A stretch of 64,000 nucleotides of DNA from Platycnemis pennipes. Lineage: Eukaryota; Arthropoda; Insecta; Odonata; Platycnemididae. This document shows, piece after piece, positions 1 to 11,230 of this stretch. Location: positions 74,694,645 to 74,758,644 of the forward strand of contig OW121853.1 in the NCBI GenBank assembly GCA_933228895.1. The letters are read 5' to 3'. Numbering within the stretch: position 1 is the stretch's first letter; each line of letters opens with the position of its first letter. Position numbers and translations under genes: made by a program. The notes under the pieces are model-generated. The model was not told the DNA's origin, did not search any database, and saw only the letters and a program-made list of their open reading frames with translations.

Positions 1-165
1 GCCACACTAGTGATCACGTTTTAAGTCACCTAACAATTGAATTATACCCAGTGTGATCCAGATCATCATGCCCAGTTAAAATCAGAACGACAAAATAATT
101 GGGAAAAATTTCGGGGGGCTGAAGCACCAGAAGCCCCTCCCCTGGCTACCTGCCTGCCGCACATC
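1..165 (+). repeat. Partial copy of element E1 (CACGTAGCCAG-ended MITE)
   Basis: The stretch from the ACTAGTGATCAC motif to CCCTGGCTACCTGCC matches the right part of the copy at 3250-3907 and, inverted, the copy at 59342-59605. Shared landmarks are CCCAGTTAAAATCAGAAC and a G-rich then C-rich segment around GCTGAAGCACCAGAAGCCCC. The left end lies outside the window. No coding potential is inferred. Confidence 0.6.
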
Positions 166-800
166 CATAACGACTTATATATCACTCATCCATTTTGCCG
201 AATTTGCTTAATAAATGATCAGGCAATCGGAAGTATGGAAGACCATCGAAGAGTAATAAAAAAGTTGTTTTGCTTCCAAAGTATGTGGTCAAAACTGGGT
301 TCGTCTTGTGGAAATAAAGTTACGTACGACATCTGTGTCCGATTTGCTATCGTGGTTCAAGGGTAAAATTTAAATCGATAAACTCAGGGAGAGAGACAAT
401 TCCACCGCTAGTTAATTACACAAGAGGGATTAACTCACAATCAGTGGTGTTCTTCAGACAAACAAGGGAAACAATAATATGAGAAACGGGTTCAGAACCC
501 TTTCGCGTCATGACCGTTCTTCTGTTTTCTATACCTAGGTCTATTGAAAAAATAATGCAATCATCAACAACTTCACGGTTATAGAATTACTGGTAGGTTC
601 CTGGACTGCTCGGGCCCGGTCTATCCTCTCCATATGACCTTTTTCTGTAATATTACACCAATTAAGTCCTTCACTATACTTCTCTAAAACTATTCACATC
701 ATCTGCTTTCCTTCATGTTGTCAAAAATCACAATATTGGTTTTACAAAGCTATCCACTGGGTCCCCCTATCACCTAACCTCATCATATTCATAATCCTTC
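166..800. other. No recognisable feature
   Basis: AT-rich sequence with no open frame, repeat or RNA motif that I can tie to another part of the window. Confidence 0.5.
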
Positions 801-860
801 TTTTTTACATTCTTTACTACTACAATGTATCTCATACGAGACCTCCCTTTGTCATTTTTT
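801..860 (-). mobile_element. RTE-like LINE fragment
   Basis: The run TTTTACATTC...ATGTATCTCATACGAG matches the minus-strand segment of the copy at 29335-29978 that encodes GRPRMRYMEQVVKDVKE. Only about 60 bp is recognisable, so the call rests on short similarity. Confidence 0.4.
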
Positions 861-964
861 TCCCGCAACAAATGTCGTCATCTGTATATATCTTTTCGTA
901 CACATTTTAATATAGCGTACCATGACAGTATACGCTTTGTATGTAGACAGTATACAGTCAGAGA

Positions 965-1110
965 CGTGGTATAAGTGGCTTAGGGTTTCAGGTTCTCCAA
1001 CGGCTTAGGTTATATACTTATGATCTTAATACGTACTAAAATAAGCACAATTTGCGAGGATGGATTCGAACCCGCGACCTTTGGTTCGCCAGGCCAGTGC
1101 GTTACAGACT
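965..1110 (-). mobile_element. tRNA-derived SINE, family S1
   Basis: On the minus strand this reads as a tRNA-like head: GTAACGCACTGGCCTGG (A-box side) followed by GGGTTCGAATCC (B box). The body continues leftwards with AACCTAAGCCGTTGGAG, which also occurs in the copies at 23555 and 43165. Shared head plus shared body indicate a SINE rather than a tRNA gene. No complete cloverleaf is seen. Confidence 0.65.
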
Positions 1111-1540
1111 TAAATTGTCGGATTCGTTTCGGAGGTTTCGGAATTTTCATCAGGCCTCTCTTTTCTGCATCTCATCTTTTAACTTCTTTTGCACATCCAT
1201 TTCATCTTCATATAAGTTCTTTCGTAATACTATTACACATGTGGACAACTAAAATATAATCCCAAGCAGCATCATGATATCGGCCCAATATCATTTTTAC
1301 ACCGTCGCATATCACACATTGGTCAATCCGATATTGGCTACCGATATCGGCAAATGTCAAAAGTGTTAACATTTGCCATTATAAAAATGACATTTGCTGA
1401 CGATGTTGTGCCGATATAAATTTGATGATAAAAAGACATACTTCGCCACTATAAAATGATATTGGGCCGACGTATGTTTGATATTACCATGGACTGATTT
1501 TTCACTAACATGATATTGGGATGAGTTAATAAGTAAGATA

Positions 1541-1651
1541 GGATGTAAAAGAGAAGAATTACGTCACAATGAAAAGGTTGGCCGATAGAAGAATGGAGTG
1601 GAAAGCTGCGACAAACCAATCCTAGGATTGTTGACCAATGATGATGATGAG
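1541..1651 (+). mobile_element. RTE-like LINE, extreme 3' end
   Basis: Translates as DVKEKNYVTMKRLADRR then EWKAATNQS and a stop, then a short 3' UTR ending GACCAATGATGATGATG. The same C-terminus, stop position and ATG/GAT tail recur at 29335, 15870 and 63793. This is a 3'-end-only copy inside element M3. Confidence 0.8.
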
Positions 1652-2014
1652 TCATAATATACCCTTGGTAAACATGTTAAAAATATTTATAATCAGGGAC
1701 GGTCATACAATAAAACTGCGATGGAAAAAGAAAACGTGAGAGGGATTGTCGATCTAAGAATGTTCACATTGAGAACCCTGCACTTAATCCCTGATCCAAC
1801 TCTCCTTGTTAAGGAATGGGTAATTTTAAGCATTTATGATAGTAATGAGATATCTACTTTACTCCTGACCCAACTTCCCTTAGTGAAAGATGCGTAACAT
1901 TAAGCATTATCACTGTAATAAAATATTTCAAACTCGTTTTCTGTTGAAGTTGTTGGAGTTATAACTCAATATGGGGGGTTCAAATTAATTGTCATACGAA
2001 AAAATTCACCTGTA

Positions 2015-2290
2015 CCACAGACCTGTGGCTTTCCGGGCCACTGCGCAGACCACTACGCTATCCAGTACGCTAGTTCGCATGGCAATTTAACCGAGGTTCA
2101 AGGTATTAGATGTTGAGCCCTCGCGGTCCATCAAGGATGGCAATGCAAGGGAGAAAGGGCTTCAAAGAAACCACGACCAAAGGTGAACCCCATCCAGCAC
2201 CAAAGCCTCGCTTGGCGGTAAATGTAGGATATTCCAAGCCTGCCGCGTGAACGGCAATTTGTAAGCAAACATCGAAACCTTAAATAATCA
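2015..2290 (-). mobile_element. tRNA-derived SINE, family S3 (degenerate)
   Basis: The minus strand of the first 65 bp carries CTGGATAGCGTAGTGGTCTG, an A-box-like tRNA segment, then GCCCGGAAAGCCACAGGTC. A similar unit abuts palindrome P5 at 48844. The rest (to about 2290) is GC-richer than its surroundings but has no second copy here to fix its boundary. Confidence 0.4.
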
Positions 2291-2660
2291 TATTTCTTAT
2301 TTTATATGTAGGCCTCCAAATGATTTCTGATGTTCTGACCAATCAGGAATTTTTGAGTTTCTTCTCTCTGATGTCAGAGGAAAAAATGTATATACTCAAA
2401 ATTATAAAATCCAGCGACCAGAAAAAGTGATCATTTTTATGCCCTTTATTAGTCAGCTTTGCTGCCATCATTTTTGCATCAGAAAACAATATCTATTAAA
2501 TATACTTAAAGATACGATCGACAATATCAATTTTACATCGGAGAAAGGAATCATTTATATGTAATTTTTATATCGGCATTCTCAGCCGATGTTAAAACCA
2601 CATTGGTGACGTCAAAATGACATTGGGCCGACGTATAACTGCCAGACGATGCTGCTTGGG

Positions 2661-3249
2661 ATCAGTCGATAAGTTTAGCGATAACATATATGTCGTGACT
2701 ACGATTGTTGGGATTCTATTCTCATTTGACTGGCAGGTGATTTGGTTCGGACAAAAGAATACTTTCTTCTACCCACCTAAGAGGTTGGTAAAAAGGCGCT
2801 ATTTCTGTTCGCCGCCCGTCCCACCTACCTGCGGTGACCTTTTAACGGGTGCGAAATACTTTTCTTAAGATTTTTCAAGTCAAGAAGGCTTGGCGGAACG
2901 GAGAGAAAACGGAGCTATTCGCATGAGTCTGGACATTTTATAGAGGGGCATAGCGAATAATGGTCACGTTTGAAAAATGCCATAGAAAAACGTACCTTGG
3001 ACCACGAATTGAACAGCGGATGCCTGGCTTGAAGTTATAGAAGTTAACGTCCCATTCGACGGACTGTGTACTGCAGTTGGAATGTCTCCAATGGGCTCTT
3101 ATTTGGGGACCAGGGATTCCGCTCAACTATATCCTTCTGCTGCAATGCGAACGCCGGAATGTTGCCGGACTCGACTCTTGAGAGTGGGAGCCAAAACACT
3201 AATCACCACATTTACCCTTGCGTTTTAACGGGGGGGAGGGGTGGCGAAG
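2661..3249. other. No recognisable gene
   Basis: Short overlapping frames on both strands (about 60-83 codons) show no family motif. A G-tract at 3230-3262 borders element E1. Confidence 0.5.
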
Positions 3250-3907
3250 TAAGGTGGGGGGGCTAACTCTAGTGCAGCGTAACTTGAAACAAATCAGCCT
3301 CGCCCGTTCGGTGCCGACATGCTACATGTCTCTTCCCTTAAGTTTCAGTGATGGGTATTTACTTTCACTGTGCCCATTCCTATCTTTTCCCTCTGATAAG
3401 GTTCGCAGCTTATTAATAAAAAGAGCCGTTTCAGGCGTGATGTGGTGGAATAACACGATGAAATAATATTGGCAATTTTCGATAAAGAAATCTTTACTCC
3501 GACCTGTTTCGATGTGATACATCATCATCGGCTGTGAATGATGATGCATCATATTGAAACCGGTCGTAGTAAAGATTTATTTGTGGAAAATTGCCAATAT
3601 TATTTAATTAATAATAATAATTCACTGCTTACCTCGCTATGAAGCAGTTAATTTGACCGGCCCCAGAACAGAAGTTCAACGCATACGTACATATCTGATT
3701 GAAAGGAACAATCATTAACCACACTCGTGAATCAAACTAGTGATCACATTTCAAGACACTTAACACTTGAGTTATACGCTGTGTAATCCGAATTATCATG
3801 CCCAGTTAAAATCAGAACTATAAAATTATTGGGAAAAAAATTTGGGGAGGGGGGGAAAGAGCTGAAACCCCAGAAACCGCCCCCCCTTGCTACATTCCTG
3901 CCTTCAA
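3250..3907 (+). mobile_element. Element E1 copy interrupted by a fold-back
   Basis: The left part (3250-3412), containing AACTTGAAACAAATCAGCC and CGGTGCCGACATG, is the inverse of 59470-59580. The right part (3718-3907) is the inverse of 59342-59460 and also matches 1-165. In the 59-kb copy these parts are adjacent. Here they are separated by the fold-back at 3420-3606 and flanking sequence. The right end is G- and C-tract rich. Confidence 0.6.
3420..3606. repeat. Fold-back (F1) with hammerhead-like arms
   Basis: A lead (AAAAGAGCCGTTTCAGGCG...) is followed by inverted arms: AATAATATTGGCAATTTTC at 3462 and its complement ending at 3604. The centre holds GATACATCATCATC and GAAACCGGTC. Half of the same unit, with the same lead, is at 45535-45650. 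A possible 8-bp duplication ATTAATAA flanks it (3412-3419 and 3607-3614), which is weak in AT-rich DNA. Confidence 0.65.
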
Positions 3908-4539
3908 GAGTACTGATACCAAGCTTCATCAGTTGTGGAGTGTATTGTAGGCGCAGAAATTATGTGCACTCGAGTTTGGATGCGAATGGCAAAAGAGCAG
4001 GACGGCATACAGAAACTATTTAGCCCCTGATTTTTTTAAACCTGTGTTTCTTGATGGCAAATTTAAATTTTAGAAACGTATTTTAATAGTTTTACAGCGG
4101 GTATAAATTCACACAATGGACGCGTTTTACTCGGAACCGAAATCGCTATTTTGTACTCGAAATCGTTAGGTAAAGCAGGCCAAACCCGACGCATGATTCA
4201 TCTCCATCTTCTCCCCCCCCCCCTTCTTTCGTTCCATGAAAAATTTCTACTGCAACTAATTAATTAAAAAAATTAAAAAATCAAAAACATTTCAGAAACC
4301 CTATGCTAAATTTCACGCTAAATTAAAATGCTAATTGTAATATAAAAATGCAGAGGGGCATACACTAGGGTTGAGAGGGTTTAAGTACCATTCTTTCAGC
4401 CTAAGATAAGGAACTGTAATTGGTTAAACCCGAGGAGGGGGGAATAATTCTAGGATTGTTTAGTAGCCTTCGGATACCTAAGCATAGCCACCCGCTGAAA
4501 TGCATAATAGCAGAATTTCCATAGCGAAAAAAAATCCCA
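3908..4539. other. Mostly unrecognised; M4 fragment at 4117-4175
   Basis: The 60 bp around TTTTACTCGGAACCGAAATC matches the terminal region of the M4 elements at 5040-5565 and 46138-46670. The rest has no supported feature. Confidence 0.45.
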
Positions 4540-4573
4540 CTCGACCGGGACTCGAACCCCGAACACCCGAATA
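4540..4573 (-). repeat. tRNA-like B-box fragment
   Basis: CTCGACCGGGACTCGAACCCC is a minus-strand B-box (GGGTTCGAGTCC) lying directly at the truncation point of the neighbouring RTE-like fragment. It is probably a SINE 3' head remnant, because no acceptor stem or A box accompanies it. Confidence 0.4.
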
Positions 4574-4740
4574 TCTTTTTAAGGTTTTCAGTAGACATCT
4601 CTTCTCTCCCACTCTTCTTAAGACTTCTTCGTTTGTCGCTCGGTCGGTCCATTTAAACTTCATCATTCTTCGGTAGCACCACATTTCGAACGCTGCCGCC
4701 CTTTTCCTCTCCGCTGCTGTCATCGTAACCATTAACCCTA
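4574..4740 (-). mobile_element. RTE-like LINE fragment
   Basis: Minus-strand translation contains AAAFEMWCYRRMMKFKW and NEEVLRRVGEKRCLLKTLK, the family's post-RT C-terminal region. The reading then runs into the tRNA-like fragment, so the copy is truncated at its 3' side. Upstream the similarity ends near the VTMTAAERKR motif. Confidence 0.8.
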
Positions 4741-5039
4741 AATGTTGCAAACGACCTTAGTTGTGTGTTGCCTCCATCAGTTTAGTACTGACAACTACTA
4801 ATTCATCGAGAAGAAAAAATATGATTCCTCGCATGCGGATTCCCATGTAAAAATTAAATTGTCGCGTAAACCATGATAATTTTCCGGGTAACTAATGTAG
4901 CATCGTCACGCGAACTGGTAATGATTTTACAGTCAAAGATGAAACTATTTCCAGTGGATCACGTCTTGCTTGGACCGTAAACACTTTGGATCCTTTCGTT
5001 ACAAGTTCCAACGCCGGGTTTCTTTCAGCTCTTCCTCCG

Positions 5040-5565
5040 TTCTCTGAAAAATGTTTACCTCCACCCAATTGCCGAATCTGATAGAGTTTTTAAAATAAAA
5101 AGACCCGTATTTTTCCTTTTTTTGATCTGTCAATTAGTACTAGAGTTATAAGAGGAGAAAAACTGATGTTTTTTTAACCCTATCGGAAAAGTGGGCGTGC
5201 TTGCGACCTCTTACGTCATCCACCTCGTCCAATCACGACTGAGCCCGCGAAGCTACTTCGCCTTATCGCAATGGGGGGGGACACAGCTGACTCTGCCAAT
5301 AGGAGCAGTTGCGACAGCATCTGTACGAGAAGACCTTCCGAGAACCGCCCTCCACTTCCTTCCCTTCCCCTAAAAGCAGTCAAGGACGGGAGGTAAATGG
5401 CGTCAATGATCTCAAAGCATCATATTCGTCACCTTTTGCTGTTTTTAATTTTTGATCAATGGCTCTGGTTAGAAGATTAATTTTTTCACTGATATTCATT
5501 TTTCGTTTCCATCTAACGATTTTGTGTGCAAAATGACGATTTCGGTTCCGACTAAACGCCCCCAT
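5040..5565 (+). mobile_element. Non-autonomous DNA element, family M4 (copy a)
   Basis: About 525 bp is colinear with the reverse complement of 46138-46670. Shared segments include TGATAGAGTTTTTAAAATAA, AGTGGGCGTG..., ACACAGCTGACTCTGCCAAT and CGGTTCCGA. Its right end CGCCCCCAT matches the family terminus, while its left end is degenerate. The similar peptides readable in both copies follow from DNA similarity and are not evidence of a gene. Confidence 0.65.
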
Positions 5566-6205
5566 TACCCACTATTTTTAACGCACAAATAACCTCAACT
5601 CCCCTCCAGAAAGAAATAACGATAACTTAAGCCTCCATGATCATTGAGTTTTTTGCCTCTCCTTACCCTGGCACAAAAGGATATGACGGACATCTAGAAT
5701 TTGACTTGGTGCACGAAAAAAAATATATAAACGCCTCGCGACTCTTCTTATGTATGTACCAATTGGTTTTTTCGGAGGTCGACCCACGATGCATCGCGCA
5801 GAGCGATATTTCCAACTGGAGTCGAACCTTGACCTACATCCACTTCCGCAAGTCGACGCGTCGTTTTTGTTTCGTCCCACGAAGCGCGCAGTGCGTCAAG
5901 TTACCCTCGGTGACGTCAGAGGCCGAAATCCCACGTGGTAAAGATAGTAAATTGTGGTCCAAATTGGGTCATCTAGTCACGTGACGACCTTGCACTCTAA
6001 ACTGCTGCACTTATTTTCTCCTTGCTCCGCTTCGTTGCGGTTTCCACGAGGGAACGGATATTCTTACTGTAATGTGAATGGCAGTAATTACACCGAATGA
6101 TACGGAAAAGCGGAAACTAAATTATCGACATAGCTTTGAGCTCTATAGATAGTTATTGGAAAAAATCTTCGGTTGTGAGGTTATAGGAGAAGTAATGGCC
6201 CTTTA
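5566..6205. other. No recognisable gene
   Basis: A 115-codon frame and two others overlap at 5637-5984 in a GC-richer patch. None shows a known motif and all could be chance. Confidence 0.45.
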
Positions 6206-8075
6206 CATAGTTGGAGCGATTTTTGTTAGTGTATAGATTTGCGTGGAACATTATATTAGTGTAATGTGATTTGATTCTTTCCCGGCGAATTCCCGGCCAA
6301 TCAGGAGTAACCTGATTGTTGCAACAGTTTATAGATACGTCTCAAAGGTTTTAATTTACTCACTCACCCTGAAGACGATGGACGAGTCGTCCGTTGAAAC
6401 GTTGGATGTTATATAAATATTTAACCCGGTGGGAAGCCCGAGAAGACTTTACGAAAATCATACAAGTGATCTTGTTAATGATAGCTATGGGTAAAAGTGA
6501 AAAAAATGCATTTTACAGATTTGATTTTTTTTAGTAATTCGACACTTTTTTAACTTGTAACCTTATGCCACATGAGATAAATTTCATTGCACTTCGAAAG
6601 TACATGAACATATATCATTTTAAGCGTAAAATAATGAATATAATATTGTTATAGTGACTACCCACAAATAAAGCGGTCTCAAAGATACAAAAAAAGGATA
6701 TTTAAATATGTATAACTTTAATCTTAATTTCAAACACCGCGCCGCGAACTACCAATAGTAGGTAACCATGACATTCTTTATTTTGATACGTCATAGCATG
6801 CTTTTATTAAGGAAAAAGTACAATACACAATTCTTCTATAATTTACATAATGTATGTAACGGTAACGTATAATTAGTTGTACCTACTTTAATGAAATTTG
6901 CTCCGAGTATTTTCTCGACGAACTTGAAAAACTATAATCATTTACAGTCAATAACTCGCGATGGGGAACATGCACTTCTTTTTTTAAGAGCCTTTGAATG
7001 TGAAGTTTGTTAGCTACAATGTGCTTGGCGAACATTTTGTTGAATAATTAAGTTGCGTCACAAAGATACTACTCTTCACCTTCACATCTAAAACTGCACC
7101 TTTCCGGGAGCTTAAAAACACGACTTCGTCGCATGACGTCACGGCACGGTATCACTACGAGCGTTGTTAATCTCTTGCAAGTCGAGGTAAGTTGTTTAAT
7201 GTAGACTTTGCAAAAACGTAAGTATGTATTTATCTGATTTGTTTGGTGCAAAAAACTAATGTATTTCGATTTTTTAGTTCAGTAGTATGGATCGCAATGA
7301 GCCATAAAATATATAATACCTGTATAGTACCCTGTTCGTTTTAACTCCAAGAATCTCAGCTACGACATAGCAATCGCTTTTCTTTTTAAGAAGGATGCCT
7401 ACGTAAGGTAGTCAACCGGACGCAAATTGTCGGATCGGGCTTTTTGAATCCCTTTTCAGTCATCGTTTAGATCGAGAAACGGCAAAAATCCTCAAAACAA
7501 CACATACGCTTCGTTTTCTTCTAAAATAAACGTCTTGTTTCCGTAAGCACTATGGAACCTATACTGTACAGTGACGTCAGAAGGCGCTTCAGGTCATGTG
7601 ATTTTGGTCAATGTTCTGGAACATTTTAATAGCATTCGAAGAATGAAATTTGATCCGAGTATTCATTCGACGAACTTGAAAAACTATAATAATTTACAGT
7701 GAATGACTCGCGATGGGGAACGTGCACTTTTTTTAAGAGTCTTTGAGTGTGAAGTTTATTAGCTACAATGTAATTGGCGAAAATTTTGTTGAATATTAAG
7801 TTGTGTCACAAAGATATTACTCGTCAAAAACTGCACCTTTTCTGGAGCTTAAAAACACGACGTCATCGCATGACGTCACGGCACGGTATCACGAGGAGCG
7901 TTTTTATCTCTTGTAAGTGGAGGTAAATTGTTTAATGGAGACTTTGAAAAAACGTAAGTATGTATTTATCTTTGTGTGGTTGGCAATAGAAAATATTTGC
8001 TTATATATTTAAATTTGTGAGAAAATTTCGCATCAATTACACCATTAATACACGAGAAACAAATGACATGCACAT
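6206..8075 (+). mobile_element. Large copy of the TTAA-duplication family, with internal duplication
   Basis: The left end, TTGGAGCGATTTTTGTTAGTG, aligns with the end of the 567-bp element at 35511-36077 and stays similar to about 6965 (apart from the insertion 6258-6460). The small element then jumps to its right end, whereas this copy continues with sequence also present at 17770-18560. A 753-bp unit starts at 6889 and begins again at 7642, giving a partial tandem duplication to about 7990. The right inverted end is not recognisable. No transposase frame is present. Confidence 0.6.
6277..6460 (+). repeat. Hammerhead-like retroelement fragment (F2) inside TTAA-family copy
   Basis: Starts TTTCCCGGCGAAT, as does the lead of the fold-back at 36283, and interrupts the colinearity with 35511-36077. 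It contains CCTGAAGACG, a GGACGAGTCGTCC hairpin, then TTGAAACGTTGG. That order (CTGANGA, stem, GAAAC, short palindrome) resembles a hammerhead core. The second strand of stem I is not evident. It is not strongly palindromic overall. Confidence 0.5.
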
Positions 8076-8494
8076 TCCTCGTTATCGCTCCAGTTACCTT
8101 TACATTAACATTTTTTTAACACCTTTTACATTAACATTAACATTTTAAAGGGATGCAGGAGAGTGGGTGATAAGGCAATTATAGTTGCAAATGGGGTGGG
8201 GCGACTGACAGCTGAGGTCATTTGCGCCTAGAGTTGCCAACACTTGAATAATTAAGCCGGGGCTTATCTCTGTACGGGTTAGAAATTACAGGAGATTTAA
8301 GGCTGCAATATAATGGTTACGGCCCTAAAATGTACCTTCCTCAGTAAGCACCATATATGTATGCGCAATGTCATCACCATGTATCTGCGTTTACACTCTG
8401 ATATAATTTTGAATGATTTAGAACAATATTCTCAACCGAATCAGAGATATAGCTTGGTGAGAGGAGTCAACTGAATATTGTGATGATCGATAAA

Positions 8495-9892
8495 GGGGCC
8501 GGATTCTGTAACTCGTACCATTAATGATGAGCTTTGATCGAAGGTGTGACATCATCTATCACTGAAATTCTGATTCTGTAACGTCGAAATGATGTCGGAT
8601 CATACAAAACGAGGTGATCCGAAATCACCACCTCATTAGACGAACTTTTATCGTCACCCACTATATGCATTGTGATTCCGTCATTTTGTTTACGAGGAAC
8701 AAACATCGTGAGTCTGTAATTACGTTAACGTGGTAATGCTGACGATTTTGCTAATGGAACTATGGCAAGTGATTATAATTATAATAGTTAACAACGCTAT
8801 TCATAGCTTGTTGATTCACTTCACAATAGGATTTGTGGTTACTAAGTGTCACCATGTATTTATTTACGTGCTTTACCTGTATATTTATACCACAGAAAAC
8901 GCCTTTACCACAGAATATTTATTCATGTGCTTTGCCAACTCATTTTTTTTCGAACCAAAACTTGAATTTGTTTATTTATCTAGGTTTGTTATTTCAAAAA
9001 TTATAAAAAAATCATGTTTACATCCGGGAAGTCATTTTACCAATTAGTCAGGCGTTCAAGATTCTTCTTAATTACCAGTTCCCGGGTAAATGATCTTTGG
9101 TTACCAGGCTTCTATATCAGGTGAGGCATTTGGATTTTCCTTATTGGTTGATTTCAGCCAATCACATTTCGCGTTTGCTCTTCCGCGCTTATTTTCTTAC
9201 CTCTTATAACTACCACCAGACTACACACTCGTAAGGGATAAGGGTGGGTGACGTCTTTTGGAGCTGCTACAGAAGCAGACCGCTAAAGAATACGGCTGCA
9301 GAACTTAGGCCACCACTACAACTTAATTGCTATTTTTTTCCTGTTTCCTGATTCACTGTAAAATATTCTAGTATTCACCGCCACGCCCGTTAATGCCACA
9401 ACTTACACATTCTTCAATCCTATTTTTTTACCATATTCATTTGTGAACATGATAACACCATTCGCACTATACTTAACTCTTGACTAACACTTTAATTCTA
9501 ATATGGCCTTTCTCTTTCCTTTTTTTTTGTAAAAGTGTCATTCGCTGGCACCATTCTCTTCCTTATGTCATAATTCCTGGCCCAATCTACTTCAGAGAGA
9601 AGTTTCTCCAGATGCTGCTGCGTTGCACACGCTTCCACTTTGATTTCTAATATTTCTCTCCGTAGCAAAATTTTTTGGCAGGAAGTAATCAAATGACCGC
9701 AGTTGCGATATTCGTTCGATTTATGTTTATCATATATTTCAGCAAAAAATAAAAGACAATCAAAGTCCGTTGACGAAGTTTTTCAAAGCAGAATGTATTG
9801 TTTGTCTTGTCTATACGGTGAGAGTGGTTGAATTCTATTCCGCAAGTTCTATTCCAGTGACGAACATCGCCCTAGTTACAGAATACGACGCC
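8495..9892. mobile_element. GGGGCCG-ended DNA element (M1), ~1.4 kb
   Basis: Left end GGGGCCGGATTCTGTAACTC and right end AGTTACAGAATACGACGCC are inverted relative to each other and match the ends of 38054-39539. The left part contains subterminal motifs ATGATGAGC, GTGACATCATCTATCAC and a second GATTCTGTAAC. A 105-codon frame at 8730-9047 shows no transposase motif. Palindrome P1 begins within a few bases of its right end. Confidence 0.65.
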
Positions 9893-10208
9893 AGGGGAAC
9901 ATGTGTTTGAAACCGACTTGATTATCTCGAATAGGTAACCAAGAGGTCACATGGTATAAACACGAAAGGTTTGCAAATTTACTGTTTTTGATTTGCTCGT
10001 TACAACATCATTAATTGTTTTCACTTGAGGTTTTCTCATTTGTCTCCACTATAGAGCCTCCAGATGACGTAAAACATAAGTGTAAAGAATGAATGAGGTT
10101 ATAATCAGTGGTTTTAACACAAAATATGCGGTCCATTCGTTTTTATACCACGTGACTCTTTGGTTACCCAATCGAGATAATCCCGATGGTTTCGTACACA
10201 ACACCCCC
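9893..10208. repeat. Palindromic element P1
   Basis: The left half TGTTTGAAACC...TTATCTCGAATAGGTAACC folds onto the right half GGTTACCCAATCGAGATAAT...GGTTTCG. The arms run almost to the centre (GAGCCTCCAGATGA). Five other copies share this structure. P1 is the most diverged of the six at its ends. It has no coding frame. Confidence 0.75.
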
Positions 10209-10427
10209 ATAGCTCCCATACTATCACTTCCGCAGTATTTTTCTTCGTTTTCAAGGACACACACTTAACAGTTAATGATCTGATTCATATATGCGCATGT
10301 ATGTACAATGTATGAATCCGTTATAAACGTTTAATATATACAATAATATGGCATTGGAAAATTAGTCGAGTGTATGCAAACGTTAATTGGTATTACGAAG
10401 GGACATAATAAATAAGACTCATGAAGT

Positions 10428-10625
10428 AAAGAAAAAACATACTTTGCGAATTTCACTGAAATAATTTACTCACTACCCGGGTTTCGCCCTGTAGGCGACC
10501 TGAAGATGGCAGAAATTGCCGAAACCCGGGTCGTGAGTAAATTATTTCAGTGAAATTTGCAGTTTGTTTTTTCTTCCCATCATGGAAAAGTTTCACAAAA
10601 TTACCCCTGAAACCGTTCGGTTTTT
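10428..10625 (-). repeat. Fold-back (F3) with 15-bp target duplication
   Basis: Flanked by TAAGACTCATGAAGT at 10413-10427 and 10626-10640. The inverted arms span about 10428-10488 and 10513-10575 (AATTTCACTGAAATAATTTA and complement). A ~50-bp lead (10576-10625, ending AACCGTTCGGTTTTT) lies at the other end. The loop-proximal part of the plus strand reads CCTGAAGATGGC, then GCCGAAACCCGGGTC, a hammerhead-like core. A second, half copy is at 54275-54400. Confidence 0.8.
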
Positions 10626-10640
10626 TAAGACTCATGAAGT

Positions 10641-11230
10641 TTCTTTGCAAGTTAAAGTCCCTAATCCCTAAGTCACGTATCGCTCAACCACGAAGTACAT
10701 GGTTTCAGCATGTTCTTGAATGTGTACAATTACTCAGTGCGAATGTTAACCATTGACTATGCAGATTTCGGGCAAATCAATGGAAAATGTTTCATAGGTA
10801 AATAAACGATATTATATCCCGGAAAATAATGAAAAAATCATCATATATCCATAATGCAGCAATAATATGAAAACATGTAAAAATAATTGGAGTCACCCAA
10901 CGAAAAAATCTTTTGTTTTCGGTTAGTCTTAGTTCTCTCTGCCCATTCAACAATTGCAACATAATACAGAGATGCAAATATTGCACAAATCCTCGGTTAG
11001 TCGTCCCATCTAATGACCGCTTGTTCTTAGATTCCTAAATATGGCTAATGACTCAGGTTTAACTAACTTCCTCTCATATCGGAAAAAAGGTCTCTTCACA
11101 TCGGAAATGTTAAAAAATGAACTTTATACCTTTGGGCTGGCTATATGACCTTGTCCTGATGATGTTCCTATGTAACGAAATCCGGTTCGTACGCAATAAA
11201 TTTCTCGAGTGGACGTACAAAGTGTTACTA
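10641..11230. other. No recognisable feature
   Basis: AT-rich, with short frames only. Nothing in it matches another part of the window. Confidence 0.45.

Larger units (their letters stand above)
1261..2660. mobile_element. Non-autonomous DNA element (M3), 13-bp inverted ends, AT duplication
   Basis: Begins CCCAAGCAGCATC and ends with its exact reverse complement GATGCTGCTTGGG, and is flanked on both sides by AT. Near both ends are repeated motifs such as ATATTGGGCCGACG and CGATATTGG, the subterminal repeats typical of MITE-like elements. It has no transposase frame. It hosts an RTE-like 3' fragment (1541-1651) and a SINE-like unit (2015-2290), so part of its 1.4 kb is later insertion. The superfamily cannot be assigned from the ends alone. 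Confidence 0.7.

Noticed and set aside
5191..5373. Similar peptides (…LSPRSYFALSQWG… / …LSPQSYFALSQWG…) here and at 46318-46524, suggesting a small conserved gene
   Set aside because: Both lie in copies of DNA element M4. Non-coding parts are equally similar and the frames diverge at their ends, so the similarity is at DNA level.
8730..9047. 105-codon frame in element M1 as a transposase
   Set aside because: Hydrophobic, low-complexity composition with no DDE or DNA-binding motif.
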